The translations under genes and the position numbers were made by a program. Shown in pieces: positions 38,115 to 49,511 of a stretch of 64,000 bases of DNA (its first letter is position 1; each line of letters begins with the position of its first letter). This stretch comes from Monosporascus cannonballus. Taxonomy: Eukaryota > Ascomycota > Sordariomycetes > Xylariales. Location of the stretch: contig QJNS01000025.1 of the NCBI GenBank assembly GCA_004154925.1, positions 310,001 through 374,000 on the forward strand. The letters run 5' to 3'. Below the pieces are notes generated by a model. That model did not search any database and was not told the origin of the DNA. It was given only the letters and a program-made list of their open reading frames with translations.

Positions 38115-38304
38115 TGTTACAGGCTAGAGCCTATAGGGCAGCTCGGGCTTACGGAGCGAGCTCCTTAGCCCGAGCTCACCTATATGTATATAGGGAGCAG
38201 CCACCTCGCTGGTGGCTAGCTGTTTCTCCCCTTCCCTCCTCACCTTGAATATAAACCTTTGTTGGGCCGTGCCTCCGTTCAACCTACGCATTGTGCCCGT
38301 CACA
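38115..38304. mobile_element. Solo LTR, 190 bp, GC-rich, inside RIPped gag
   Basis: TGTTACAGGC to CCCGTCACA with a perfect GTTCT duplication (38110-38114 and 38305-38309). Absent in the full-length copy. Unrelated in sequence to the 206-bp and 187-bp LTRs. Confidence 0.9.
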
Positions 38305-38641
38305 GTTCTTTAATAAAATTTAGCTAAATAACCTAATTCGCTTAAAAGGGCTTTTCAATTTTGAAAACTTTTTTTTCTAACTTTTTATAAACAGCTTAGA
38401 AAACCGTCGTAAAATTATTATTATCCTTTTTAAGCTGAAAGATACGTTTATTTATAATATCCAGACGTCGAAAAACTTTTTTCCAAAAAAAGCAAGGTTG
38501 CTTCTTTTTTTCTCGGATTTTATTGCGGTATCCAAATTATTAAGAAATTGATAAATAAGTTATTCGGGCTTTTTATTAATAAATATAATGTTAACGATAT
38601 AGCTTAAATTTTAAGGGTATTATTAAATGAAAATTATAACG

Positions 38642-38978
38642 TATATCGATTAAATAATTCAATTAATTATTAAATTTTAAATAATAAATATAATAATATA
38701 TTATATTTTACAATATTAAAAATAAAAAATATTATTATAAATTAATTTTTAAAAATTATAAAAATAATAAACGTATATATTTTATATTAACTTATCGGTT
38801 TATTACCAATAAATTAATAATCCGGCTTATTTGCTTACCACCAGTAAGTTGGTAATCCGGCTTATTGGCTTACCATTAGTAAGTTGGTGATCTATTACGT
38901 AACTTGACCCGCTGTCTTTTCTTGGCTTGTCTTTGTCGGAGACCGTTTCTAGAGGCCGTAGCTCGTTAGGTCGTAACA
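38642..38978 (-). repeat. 5' LTR of the minus-strand family-A copy
   Basis: Ends GGTCGTAACA at 38978, like the full-length copy. Its inner half is very AT-rich with a large deletion, and the outer half carries the tandem repeat listed next. Confidence 0.72.
38790..38896. repeat. About 36-bp tandem repeat, three units, inside the LTR
   Basis: Three successive units of the type GGCTTAYYGGCTTACCA..AGTAAGTTGGT, the first more RIP-altered (TTTATTACCAATAAATTAAT). Period about 36 bp. Such repeats are common in the U3 region of LTRs. Confidence 0.75.
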
Positions 38979-39040
38979 TTCTGCCAACATCAACCCGTCG
39001 ACTTAGGTTTAATAGTTAGTTAATTAGGCTAGCCGTCACA
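38979..39040 (+). repeat. Family-A LTR 3' end fragment, opposite orientation
   Basis: 62 bp beginning TTCTGCCAACAT and ending AGCCGTCACA matches the inner end of the family-A LTR in plus orientation, head-to-head with the LTR ending at 38978. It is probably part of an older LTR cut by the minus-strand element. Confidence 0.7.
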
Positions 39041-40637
39041 ATTATTTAGTAACGGAAAATTATTATTCCGTTTTCTGTTTATCCATTTTTTAAGAATTTT
39101 CTTACTTTTATATTTAAATAACTTTGAAGGTAAAAGTAATAAAAAATATTTTAATAAAGCCTTTATAATGTAATAATATAACGTTGAGTTCTACTATTTG
39201 AAAATATAGGGTTAAATTCTATTAAAAGTCTCTCGGTCGTTATTTTAAACGTATTAGGATAACGGCTATATAACCTTTTTGTATTTTTTATTTTTGTTTT
39301 AAAATTAATTATTATTTTATTTTCTTTTTAAGCAATTGCTTAATATTATAAGAACTTTAGCTGTTAATTCCTAACAGCTAGAGGAGTATATTAAACTTAA
39401 CTAGAATCGATTAAACAACCAAGCTTTGACTTAATTTGATTACTTACTGAACGAAGGTTACTTTATGCACTTCCGGTATATTTTCCTCTTAACTACAGCT
39501 GTATTTACGTGTATAAAAGAAGGGTTCGCTACCCTCACCTTGTATCTAGGATCTTCTAGAGGTCATGCAACCTGTTGATACATTTTTCTTCAGTTATATG
39601 CTTCCGTGTGTGATGTCAGGGTCTCATAGTTGCCAACCCTATTTTCATTAAACACTCTAGTATCGGGGATATCTTACAAGGACAACCCCCGTTTTACATC
39701 ACTCCCATCTCGTAATGGTGGCACTACCACTTATTTCTCCTGGGGACAAAGTACCGTTACAAATCCTTTCAGGCAGCCAGAGTTTAGGACCTCATTGAAA
39801 GGATAGAACCCTTTAGGATACAACTAAAGATGCTATCACTGGTTAAGGGCGCTCGGATCTTCTAGCATGTTGTAAGCCTGCCAGTGACTGCTCTAGGCTC
39901 CCAAGAGAGGTATTGGTGCTGACTTGTCCTCGATAACCGGGAATTCCTCCTTCGAGATCTTTCTACTGGCTGAAGATATACTGTGGTCATTATCAAGTCT
40001 CTGCGGTAATGCGGCCACCTCTACGGCCTTGCCATTCACAGTTGATCAGGTCACCTCCGTCGTTGGATTTATGTCGTGGTAGCAAATTGACCATATATAA
40101 CGTTATTGCAAGCCGCGCAACAGCGGCGTCGCTTTTGCGACAATTAACTCCCGATTGATTCCAGTATCTCATTTCCAGGGATCTACTAGTAGATCCGCGT
40201 CCGTCAAAGCGCTTTTTGAAACTTCTCATCTGGTAAAGCTGGATTTGCAAATCGGTTATTGTGCAAAGCTAATTCACACACCTTACGTGATGGCTTGCCC
40301 CTGGGGCAGCCACTCCCTCTAGATAGGCAACCTCTGTCACTTGCCACCCTACCACTCTGTCATCGGATAACTTACAGAGGCTCTACGACCCCCACGCTCC
40401 CTGCAGATTTCCTACGACAACACATAAGCATAGTAGGTGAGTCCTTTCTTGGGATGATATATTATCATAGCGTAGTACACTTTACAGTGGTTATCAAATT
40501 TACATGGAAAGCTATTATCCTCCCTAAACCGGACCCTGTTCGTGAGAACCCGCCGTCTACCATCAGAAGTCAGAGTTTAGGGGCCCGCATTTGAAGTTAC
40601 GGCATCCTCCAATCTCTTGTTTACCTCAGTTCGTTAG
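39041..40637. other. Intergenic; AT-rich to about 39,420, then normal GC
   Basis: The composition switches near 39,420. No gene or repeat was recognised. Frames at 39,993-40,250 and 40,259-40,594 show no family features. Confidence 0.5.
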
Positions 40638-40811
40638 TGTGACAGCTAAGCTGAACGGAAGAAAGCGTTGCATATAGAGTATGGGAAGTGAAAAGTGTCT
40701 GACTAGATTCGAGTTCTACAGAGCATTGGCTTCCCGTAATAATGTTATTCCGAAGCGCTTATATGGCTTGGCGCCTTGATGACTAACAAGGCGACCCCTT
40801 TTTCTGAAACG
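40638..40811 (+). mobile_element. Diverged solo LTR of the 187-bp family
   Basis: Starts TGTGACAGCTAAGCTGA and follows the 187-bp LTR (GTTGCATA..AGAGTATGGGAAGTGA; TGTCTGACTAG; CTTGATGACTAACA) to an eroded end near 40,811. Possible duplication GTTAG (40633-40637) and GTTGG (40812-40816). Confidence 0.78.
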
Positions 40812-40856
40812 GTTGGCTAATATATGAAACCTCCGAGGTCCTGCGAAAAGCACTGA

Positions 40857-41788
40857 CTATGCAGCCTTGCGGCCGACGACGGTCATAATTTTGCCCTGGT
40901 GAATCACGATACCCCTTTCCGTCTCATGTACCGCCTTCTCAAACAACTCCACCCAGGACTCCCTCGTCATGGGCACCTGTCCCTGGGTCACTGTTGCCTT
41001 AGGCGGGAAGAACTCAGCCATCTCTTCCCAGACCATTAGATAATCCTCCGTCCAGCCCTTAAAATCCTGCTTTCGCTTCTCGGCAGCTTCCATGGAGACG
41101 TCTAGGAAGCCGTGCTCCTGCAGATGCTGGTCCAGCTCTCCCAAAATCTCGAAGTTTAAGCCTCGAGCCTCCCCGCCCGCTTTGAGGATGTGAGAAATCG
41201 TATCGCAGGCAGTCCTCGATATCTCGTTCGAGGGCGAAGGTGAGTCCACGAGGAATTTCTCGGCCCTTGTCTCTTCCCACTGCAACCAACCGCCGGGCTT
41301 AAGGAGGGCGAGTACGGTAGATAGGAGGGGCGTAAGATCGGAATTTACTATGATGCTCACGAAAGCCCGGACGTGGACAATGTCGTAAACGCCGACAATC
41401 TCTTCAGGTAGCGGCCTGGCAAGGATGTCAAGCTTTTTCAAGCTGATTGACGAAGGGAGGAAAGCCGAGGCAGGGAAATTAACCGCGTTAATGTCGTAGC
41501 CGTCCAGCTGGGCGGATACGCCCTTGTTGGAGAGCTCGCGATCCAAGTCGATGAGCCAGGCGCCATTGCCGCAGCCGAGGTCTGCGACCTTCAAGATCTT
41601 GGAGTCTGCGACGACAGAGCTGGGAATATGGGGGTTCAAGAGATGACCAAGAGTGTTCTGGAATAAGAAGTGCTGCAAGTGCAGGCGGGCCGAGGTTCTG
41701 AAGTTCCTGCCCGGCGCAATCCAGAAGTTGGAAATGCCACTGGAGGAATCATTGCTCAGCTCGTCTGAGGGGGAGCAGCAGCCATCAT
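40857..41788 (-). CDS. LaeA-like SAM-dependent methyltransferase, probable 1-nt frameshift near start
   Basis: Class I methyltransferase of the fungal LaeA/UMTA group, which act as regulators or tailoring enzymes in secondary metabolism; the substrate cannot be told. Seen: RLHLQHFLFQNTLG, SAM motif I VADLGCGNGAW, the acidic loop DGYDINAVNFP, YDIVHVRAF, LLKPGGWLQWEE and a C terminus KIMTVVGRKAA. The main frame is open from 41,856 to the stop at 40857-40859 but contains no ATG before the conserved domain. Two adjacent ATGs at 41,788-41,783 (MMAAAPP) are in another frame. One more C in the five-C run near 41,770 would join them into a protein of about 310 residues. So this is either a sequence error in a homopolymer or a recent loss. 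It stands alone next to a solo LTR. Confidence 0.75.
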
Positions 41789-42959
41789 TACAATTGTTGT
41801 TCGAGCCGGTATAATGCCACCGAAACGGAGATTTTCGACAAGTTTAGTCTTGGGTCGTGAGGTGGTGTGGGAATTCTTTTTATTCTATAAGAGACGGGAG
41901 ATCACACGAGGTATGGACCTAATAATCCGCATAGATATTTATGGCTCGACACAGTCGTACTAAAATCTTACGTAGGGCGCACGCTTGGAGTGGCAAATCA
42001 ATTAAGGATCCTATCTTCTAGATAGCTACAAGGCGTCAGCACCAACAATGTTTAGCAACTGCTATCGGGCGCGTTGCCTGAAATGGTAAGTTTAAGTAAG
42101 TAGTTGGCACTCCTGTTAATTGGCCTAATTTGGGATGATTAGTAGAATTTGAATTTACCTCTTAAGGACTGTTGCACTCACGTCTTTGGCCCTCTATTAG
42201 ATAGCTTTGCTAACATTTAATATTCATTACTATTCGCCAAATTAATGAATCAACTGAAGTATGCCCAGTTATGAATAATTAGTAAGTACTCTCCCTACTA
42301 ATCAAGTACACATTTTATCTCAACAAGGGGCTCGTCATGGAGTACTCATTCGATATATCGCCAAATCGCATAGTATGCCTCCTCGGGACGGAACTCCTTA
42401 TGGACAAAATAATAATCGTTAAGGATATATGCCATATTCAAATCACAAATCCCAGGATAGTCGAATGGCATATCGATACCAAGGGGCCGTTATGGAATCA
42501 ATCAGAGCATCAGCGTACGCAAGTCTACCTAGCATTTTGCAACTCTTCAGATCCATCTAGAAGTGTGGTGGGTCTACGACACAAACCGGAGTGAACCCGT
42601 GTTGGTCATATTGGCTTTTAGGTCCAAGGCTCTGCTTTTCAACTCATAACGGTAGGTTGCATTTAACTCAACGAAGCTATCTCTGTCCTTATTATGTAAA
42701 TCCAGGCCTATTGTTTCCGGTGGCCATCTACGCCCTCCGCATCCATGCGCATAACGGCAAGCAGACACGGGATTAAGGGTAGTCGCTCATAGCGAACACC
42801 CCGATCGGGTTCCAGTCCGATTTAAAGCAGGTCCATTGCCATTATCCCCACCAAGATAGCCGTGGGATGGTTGAAAGGTCAGTTGAGGATTAGCATGATT
42901 CCTTGCCTCGGTGAACGGGTCCGCTGCTGATGAGGCTGGAAGGTGTGGTCAATCTCGAT
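41789..42959. other. Intergenic, nothing recognised
   Basis: Between the methyltransferase start and the SNF2 gene's 3' end. Short overlapping frames only; one at 42,337-42,594 shows no family features. Confidence 0.5.
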
Positions 42960-45900
42960 TCAGTACTCATCCTCCTCAATCCCAGCCTGGTCGTCCTCGT
43001 CGTCCTCCGTCAGGCCGAAGAGTTCAGCTACGTCCGCCAAGTTCAAGCCTTTGGTGACTTCGCAAGTGTCCTGCAGAGCCTTGTCGATCTCTCTCATCTT
43101 CCTAAGCTGCATTCTGAGGATTCTCTGATCAATGGTGTCGTTGACTGCAAGTCGCACGAAATGCGTCTCCTTCTTCTGCCCGATCCTGAAAACGCGGCCG
43201 AAGGCTTGTTGCTCGATTGAGTGGTTCCAATACAGGTCAACCGAGATGACCCGGTTTGCACAAGTCAGGTTCAACGCTGTGCCGCCGCACCTCAAACCTA
43301 CAATCTTCACAGCGTTAGCTATGGGAAACAGGTGATGGTCTGTAAAACGACTTACCATGACTTTGATCAACTTAAGTTGCTCAAATGCCTGTACCGCTTT
43401 GCGCCTCTCCTTGACAGTCATGTCACCATTGTAGTAGAGGAATTTGATCTTCTCCGAACTGAGCATACGGCCAAGTATCTTCGCGCGCAGGGTGAACTGA
43501 GTGAAGATAATGATCTTGTCATTCGGAGCCTCCGATTGCCATCTAGTGACAAGTTCTTTGACAGCCTTCGTCTTGGTACTCGGAACGAGTGGTTCTTTAG
43601 GTCTCTTATCGCAAGCATCCAGGAAGCTGGATTTCGAACCGCTAGTCAGTGATACTCCGTTTGCATCTTCGCCCGGTATAGATAACCCCAGTTTATTGGC
43701 CTTTTTGCCTTTTGTGCCACGCTTCCGGGAGTCGCGGTTCTGTCGGCGTGGACGTTTCTGGCTTTGGGATTGTGCTGCAGACATTGCCGGTATATATTCG
43801 ATAACTGGCATTTCCACTTTCTCGAAAGCCGGTAAACTTGCTGTCACAAAAGGGACACCGAGGTTCTAGGCCGTCTTCTTTCTCAGTTTCGATATGTTCT
43901 TCGATGCATAGCTGGCAAAACACATGTTTGCACTGAATTATCAGTTACGAAACTTGGTGAAGGCGAAAGATGTCTTACCTCAATCATCTGGCAGGGATGT
44001 GTGGAGTTGTCGTCACAGACTTTGCATTGCATCAGCTCCAATGCCATCTCAGCATCTAATCTTCTGAGATGGCTATCCATTGAGGACTCATTACCGGATT
44101 CATTCCGGTCTTGTGCCAGCGTTGAGGGGTCCGGGACGAACGCGCTCAAATCCAGGGCTTCGTCGGTCATCTCACCCCAACGCCGAATTTGTTCATAGAC
44201 TGGGCTGCGACCGGAAATATGTGAGAGGTTCAATCTGAGCTCTCGGATCTCCTCTAAGGTAAAGCTATCCCGGATCATGCCCTCAAGCAGAAAAGGGTGA
44301 CAAATGGTTTGCCGTAGTCGCATGATGTAGACAAGGTATATCTGGATATTCTTCCCTGCTGCTTGGGCTGTAATTGCTTGGTTGAGCGACTCTTTAAACC
44401 TCTTTTCCAGTGACCTTCTTGGTGTCAGCATTCATCGGACTAATGCATATTACAAATATGCACTAACTCATATATGACACGCTCTTCTCTGCTAAGATCG
44501 AGCATCTCGATTGCGAGATGCGCTTGAGGTAAACTGACGAGTGGTCTTCCGAGAAATTTGTCCGAGTAAGTCCTGCAGAATATCAGTAGAGCGATCCAGG
44601 GGAGGGCCCATCCAAGAGCCTAGTTACCTTCTGATCATTAAAGAGGAAACAACGACGTTTAACTGAGCTTGCGTCCTTCGTTACAAGACGTCAGCATGAT
44701 ATTTCTTAGAACAAGCGGTGGATGGCGAAGCCCACACATCGTAGATATTTGAGAACCGCTTCGAAAAATCGGCGAAACTATTGGTCCATTTGGCTCGAAG
44801 GAACTTCAAATAGGGGTATAGTTCTACTCAACGTCAGTATAAGTCCATTGATGTTTATGCGGATATCACGTTGGTTTGCCTCCAATCGAGTTATGAATGG
44901 GCGTTCCAGATAAAGCCCAGCGATATTTGCTATTCAATTCACAACATGCTTGGGAGGCTATGGATGTTGGCGTATTCCCTCATTTTGGGGAAGGTTGACA
45001 TACTAGCAGATCTATAGTTCTCGATGGCATGTGCTTCGTCCAGGATGACTCTGAAGAACTTGAGGCGAAAGAGCGTACTTTTCTCTTCTGTGCTGGTTTT
45101 AGAGTTTGTGAGCATGGTGCAGTCGGTTCGGCCTTCTAGGCTGGCTAAGAACGCATTCGAAACCTCTGTGTAGCTTGTAATCCTGCATATGATGTTAGAT
45201 TGCCCTCGCATGATACGACCAAGGACCTTACATAATGTCCGTATGCTCGTAGACATAGTTCGGAGTCTCTCTGCTGGCTTTGTAATGTAGGATGTTCTCG
45301 GCCAACTCTTTTTTGCAATGCTTTTTGATCTCTGAGATCCACTGATAGACAGCACTCGATGGCACCACGATCAAGGTTATTCTTCGACCACGGGCCTTCT
45401 CTGTGTCGGAAGGCGGGTTGCCAGCACGACAGCCAGCATTTCAAGCGTTTTGCCGAGACCCATCACGTCCGCCAATACACCGCCGTAAGGCTCGGCTGGT
45501 GCAAATTCCCGCGATAGCATCCAGTCAGTGGCGAGTAGCTGATGCGCCATCAATGGGGTAGTCATTCCCTTGACCAGCCAACCTCCGTCTTTTGCTTTGA
45601 CTCTGCTATATCCGAACCGCTTCGCAGCTTCTTGAATCTGTTCCATGTTCTCTGCTCTTAGGTGGATATCGAAGTTACCGGGTACGTTTGCTAGAAGTTG
45701 TTCAAACTGACTTTTCTTAGTCGTTGCATGGATACCCGCATCCGCAGTGGGGCCCTTTGCTCGGTTACTCTCTTCAACCGGGTCATGATGGCGCAGGAGG
45801 TTAAACAGCGCTTTGTTTGCTCGTCCAGGCATCGTCGTCTTTGTTCCGCGGATCCGCATTTGGCTCGGGCCCAGGAGCTGGCTATTTTTCGGCGAGGCAG

Positions 45901-46909
45901 ATCGTTCGCTAGCTCTAAGACTGCTCTTAGCCTTCACGCGCTTGTTCTGTTTGGCTTCCATGTCTGCTAGATATCGAGCATGCGCCTCCGCTGCATCTCG
46001 TGCTGGCTTTCGTCGCTTTCTGGGTTGCGTTGTTTCTGCGGCTACACTCCCCGTCGCATACTCTTGGACGTCATCTCCAGTGAGATCCACTACTTCAGAT
46101 CCATAACTTCGACCGCTGCTACGGTAATCTAATCGGTGAGCAGGAGCGCTGGAAGACTGCGTTCTTTCGCTATGGGCTGCTGATAACTCGTCAAGCCCAA
46201 GCCGTTTTCGATATTGCTCTATCTTCCCTTCCAATTTGATCAGATCGAATCTCTGTGACCGGCTAATCCTGCCGCTCTGCTTTAATTTCCGCAGCTCATC
46301 ACATTGGACTTTTGCGTCTGCGAACTCTTGTATGGCTTCTTCATCAACAGAATCGTCATACGCCTCACTCGCATCCCCGTCATTACGGTGACAGGGAGGA
46401 GCCGTTCTCTTACGCTTTCGAGAATGGCGCCTGGGTGTCTGCTCCTGGTCATCGGACTCCAGAGATGGCTCCGGCTGAAAACCATCCGATTCAAGCTCAT
46501 CACCGCGACTGACGCCGCCCAAGTAGGTACGCGGGCGTCTGGTTCTGGTTCGGGTTTCCCCACTCGGAAGGGGAAGTTTAACGTTGGAGAGGCCTACGTT
46601 AGAGACATCGAAGTCGCCGACGTCGTAGTCATCTCGGTCCTCGCTCTTGATATGTTCTGGCTGCGAGAGTGAATTTTCGAGTCCGGCGTCATATATCTCT
46701 TCACCGGCATTTGAGACAAAAAGCGATTCTTCTTCGTCGTCGCTGTTTCCGTCTTCTGCCTCGGCTCGGGTCTTGCCGTCGCCTTCCGTATAGTTTCCGT
46801 AGGTGAAGGCCCTCAGTAATGACATTCCTTGGGTGTCGGAGTCGTCTGTTACGGGTGAACCCGAGTCCGAGCCAGAGTCGCTAGACGAGGAAAAGTCGCA
46901 GACTGGCAT
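42960..46909 (-). pseudogene. SNF2-family ATPase with RING finger, frameshifted
   Basis: Nuclear Snf2-type DNA-dependent ATPase/translocase of the Rad5/Rad16-like type with a RING inserted between the helicase halves; such proteins remodel chromatin or act in repair and often are E3 ligases. Seen on minus: acidic low-complexity N terminus with basic KRKR patches; Walker A DVMGLGKT near residue 485; VILDEAHAIEN; WALSGTPIHNS; RING CKVC, then CKHVFCQLC and CPFC; C-half IIIFTQFT, GLRCGGTALNLT and motif VI GRVFRIGQKKE. Introns supported by family fit: 45183-45231, 44958-45003, 44573-44627, 43933-43978 and 43305-43355 (51 nt, in frame). Lesions: a missing base near 45,412 (before EKARGRRITLIVVP), an extra T near 43,813 after KFTG, a GC instead of GT donor for the intron 44827-44879, and disordered frames at 44,630-44,760. 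Probably a pseudogene; sequence errors remain possible. Confidence 0.8.
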
Positions 46910-49511
46910 GGTGTTCGGAGATTGGAAATCGCTCTATGTTGATATTAGAACGCAATGCTGCTATGAGCTATAGGGCAGTGTCTGAAACGCACGAGTGCAA
47001 GAGTGCAACCGAATCTAGTCAAGCGGACGGGGTTGATATAAACGGGGCCTTCGTTGGGGTGCTTAAACTAGAATGATTCGGAAACAATAGGAGGCGTCAG
47101 ATTCAGTGTGTGTAGATGGTCAGTGTCCAGAGGAGGGAGTGGCTGGGTTAGATGATAGAGCAAGATCCAGAATATTAAATTATCTACGACCCTGCCAAAC
47201 ACAGTGTGGAAAAAGATGGAATGGCCGGTGCTTTTTCTGGTATACCAAGAGGCCCGTAAAGTTGTAGAAATGTGGACAGCGTCTGAAACTGCTTCCTAGG
47301 CGTTCAGAAGGCGGAATGGGAGTGGTGTAAGTAGGCAGCCAGGCGTAAAATCGGATATGTGGTATCTCGGTGATATTGAACCAATAAGTTAATGCCTAAG
47401 GAGAAGATTAAATTCGCAGATAGGTCAACTGAAAAATCTCCCATGGACCTCAGCCATGGGAAGAACCACAGATCGTTGTGGCTATCAGCTGGGCAGTTAG
47501 CTGCGTAATCCAGACGTGGTGATTGTGGGACATAGAGTATCCCGAGCTTAGATATGAGAGAGGAGGTTGAACTTAGAAAGAATTGGATAAACTCGGAAAG
47601 ATGGGGGGAAAGGCGTTAAATATTGAATGAGTGACTCGAGGATGGTGCTGTTGGGAGGTTGAGGATGAACCGAGAGTGCTGGGATGACCCTGCCTTTATG
47701 AAATATTTAGGTGATGGCTAATTCAACTTGGACGAAAGGTATCTGAGCGTTACCGGTCGTGCCTTCCGCCAGTGGCTGCTTCTTAAATGGATGGTGTATT
47801 AAATCCAGGAGGCTTTCGACAGTTGCTATGTGTAAAGCTGCCTAAGTCGTTGCGTTGGCCCTATCAAGAAGGATTATACTTGCACTGGCCCAGAGATGAG
47901 CGTTTAACCCAAATATGCCTGTCGAAGCTATCTCTTGCATATGCCCTTTTTTTAGATTTTTTAGATTCGACTGTCCAGTCGGCTCCGACTGGTGTCCTTG
48001 ACGTATTATTTTGAGTTGTCCGCGAAATAGAGATGGCGATGATGGTAGATCAAGAGGTAGGTAGATTTCTACGAACGAAAGGCCCCCAATTACCCCAATT
48101 ATCGGTTGTCCTACGACAGATAGTCATGATTTCTCCATCACTCGTGGGATACTGGGTGACCCAGTCTGGGTCACCAACATAATTTAACATTTGCCAATGT
48201 CCAAATTCCGCATTGATTATATTCCCGCAGGTAAGAGCAGAGAATCTGTTTAGGGCGAAGTCCAGCACCCCAGACCTAAATTAACCAAAGCTGAGAGAAA
48301 TATCGATGTCCCCCGCACGAACGAACTCATATTCTCAGTCTGGCATTTGGTAGAATGCGATCGTTCAATGTAATCCTGCCATCTATTGATTAATAGAAAT
48401 CAATTCAATACTGTAAAGACTCTGAGGAATTCCAACTAATTCTATAGAAAAGCTCCAGGTGATATCTTCCACATAGTCGAAATATTGACATAACAGCAGC
48501 TTGAGTTGTGTTTGAAAGCTTCCCCCCTATTTCCCGTGGCTGAAGAGTCAAGTGTGGCTGGTTATGCTTACTTAAGGTTTTTGCCCCCCATGGACGCCCA
48601 TGCATAAGCGCTGCGGGGTCCCACTGGAGAGGGCAGTCAGAAGCCCCAGTCCCAAGACGGCATCACCAGATCCCACTTGCATGCTTTCACATGTTGGCTA
48701 ATGACGAAACAGAAGATCGGCAAGCTTTCTCGTAAATCAATAGGACCCATCATCACCCATACAGCCGCCAGACCGCCTCGAATAGAAAATCCTGTCACTT
48801 CGTAAGTACGTAAGTACCTCCCGAGCATAGTGACCAGCATTCAGGTGACTTATGATCTCTTCCCTCTTACCGCCTCGGTGGGACTGGGACTAGCCCTCAC
48901 TAGGTTTGTTGTCAACATGGCGTTGGATCTCCCGCTGCCCGTTTTTGACGTTTGCGCACAATTTTACCATCCCGGTTCCTTCAATCGTGTATACCTTTAT
49001 CATTTCTTGCTTGTCCGTAATTGAAGGCCGTTTACGTTGAATGTTCGTCCCATCTTTATCTTAATACTTGATCGTTGTCTGCAGCCAGGTGCATGTGGAT
49101 GTGGCGCTGCCTGACTTCTTAGAGAAAAAGAGTGACGTTTTCGGCTGTTCACGGTCCAAAGGAAAACTCAACGTTCAAGCAGCAGAGTTGCTAGGTTTTC
49201 ATATGCCAGACTTGGTTCTCTGTACATTGATTTCTACTTCCTAGCCATATGCGACGTGGCCAGTTTGCGCTTCTGAAGACAAGCAAGAAGAAGCAAGTGC
49301 AATTTGATTTTATATTTTATCACAGCTAACGATAGTTGGCTGAGCTGCTTGCACTGCCTCGAACGCCAACGAGACTGAGAAATGAGGCCATTTATCAACA
49401 ACTGACTGCACCCCGCTTTCTTGTTCTCGACAACACAGCCAAAGGCATAGAGAATGAGAGTATGGTAGTTAGACCCCCATCGATCAGACTTCTCGTGAGG
49501 TCGCTGTAGGG
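46910..49511. other. Intergenic, nothing recognised
   Basis: 2.6 kb of normal GC separating two divergent genes (SNF2 on minus, GPCR on plus), so both promoters must lie here. No open frame in it has family features. Confidence 0.5.

Larger units (their letters stand above)
31697..38978 (-). mobile_element. Family-A Gypsy chromovirus, minus strand, with two solo-LTR insertions
   Basis: Read right to left. LTRs are at 31697-32113 and 38642-38978; they differ in length (417 and 337 bp) and no matching target duplication was found, so one end may have been exchanged with another copy. The gag zinc knuckle at 37204-37163 is intact in its metal ligands (CFNCNKKGHKAA-stop-C), the best preserved of three copies. 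The reverse transcriptase active site reads YFDNIF near 35,020, RNase H lies near 34,560 and integrase near 33,740. Stops occur throughout. Two GC-rich solo LTRs (37849-38054 and 38115-38304) interrupt the 5' gag region. Confidence 0.87.
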
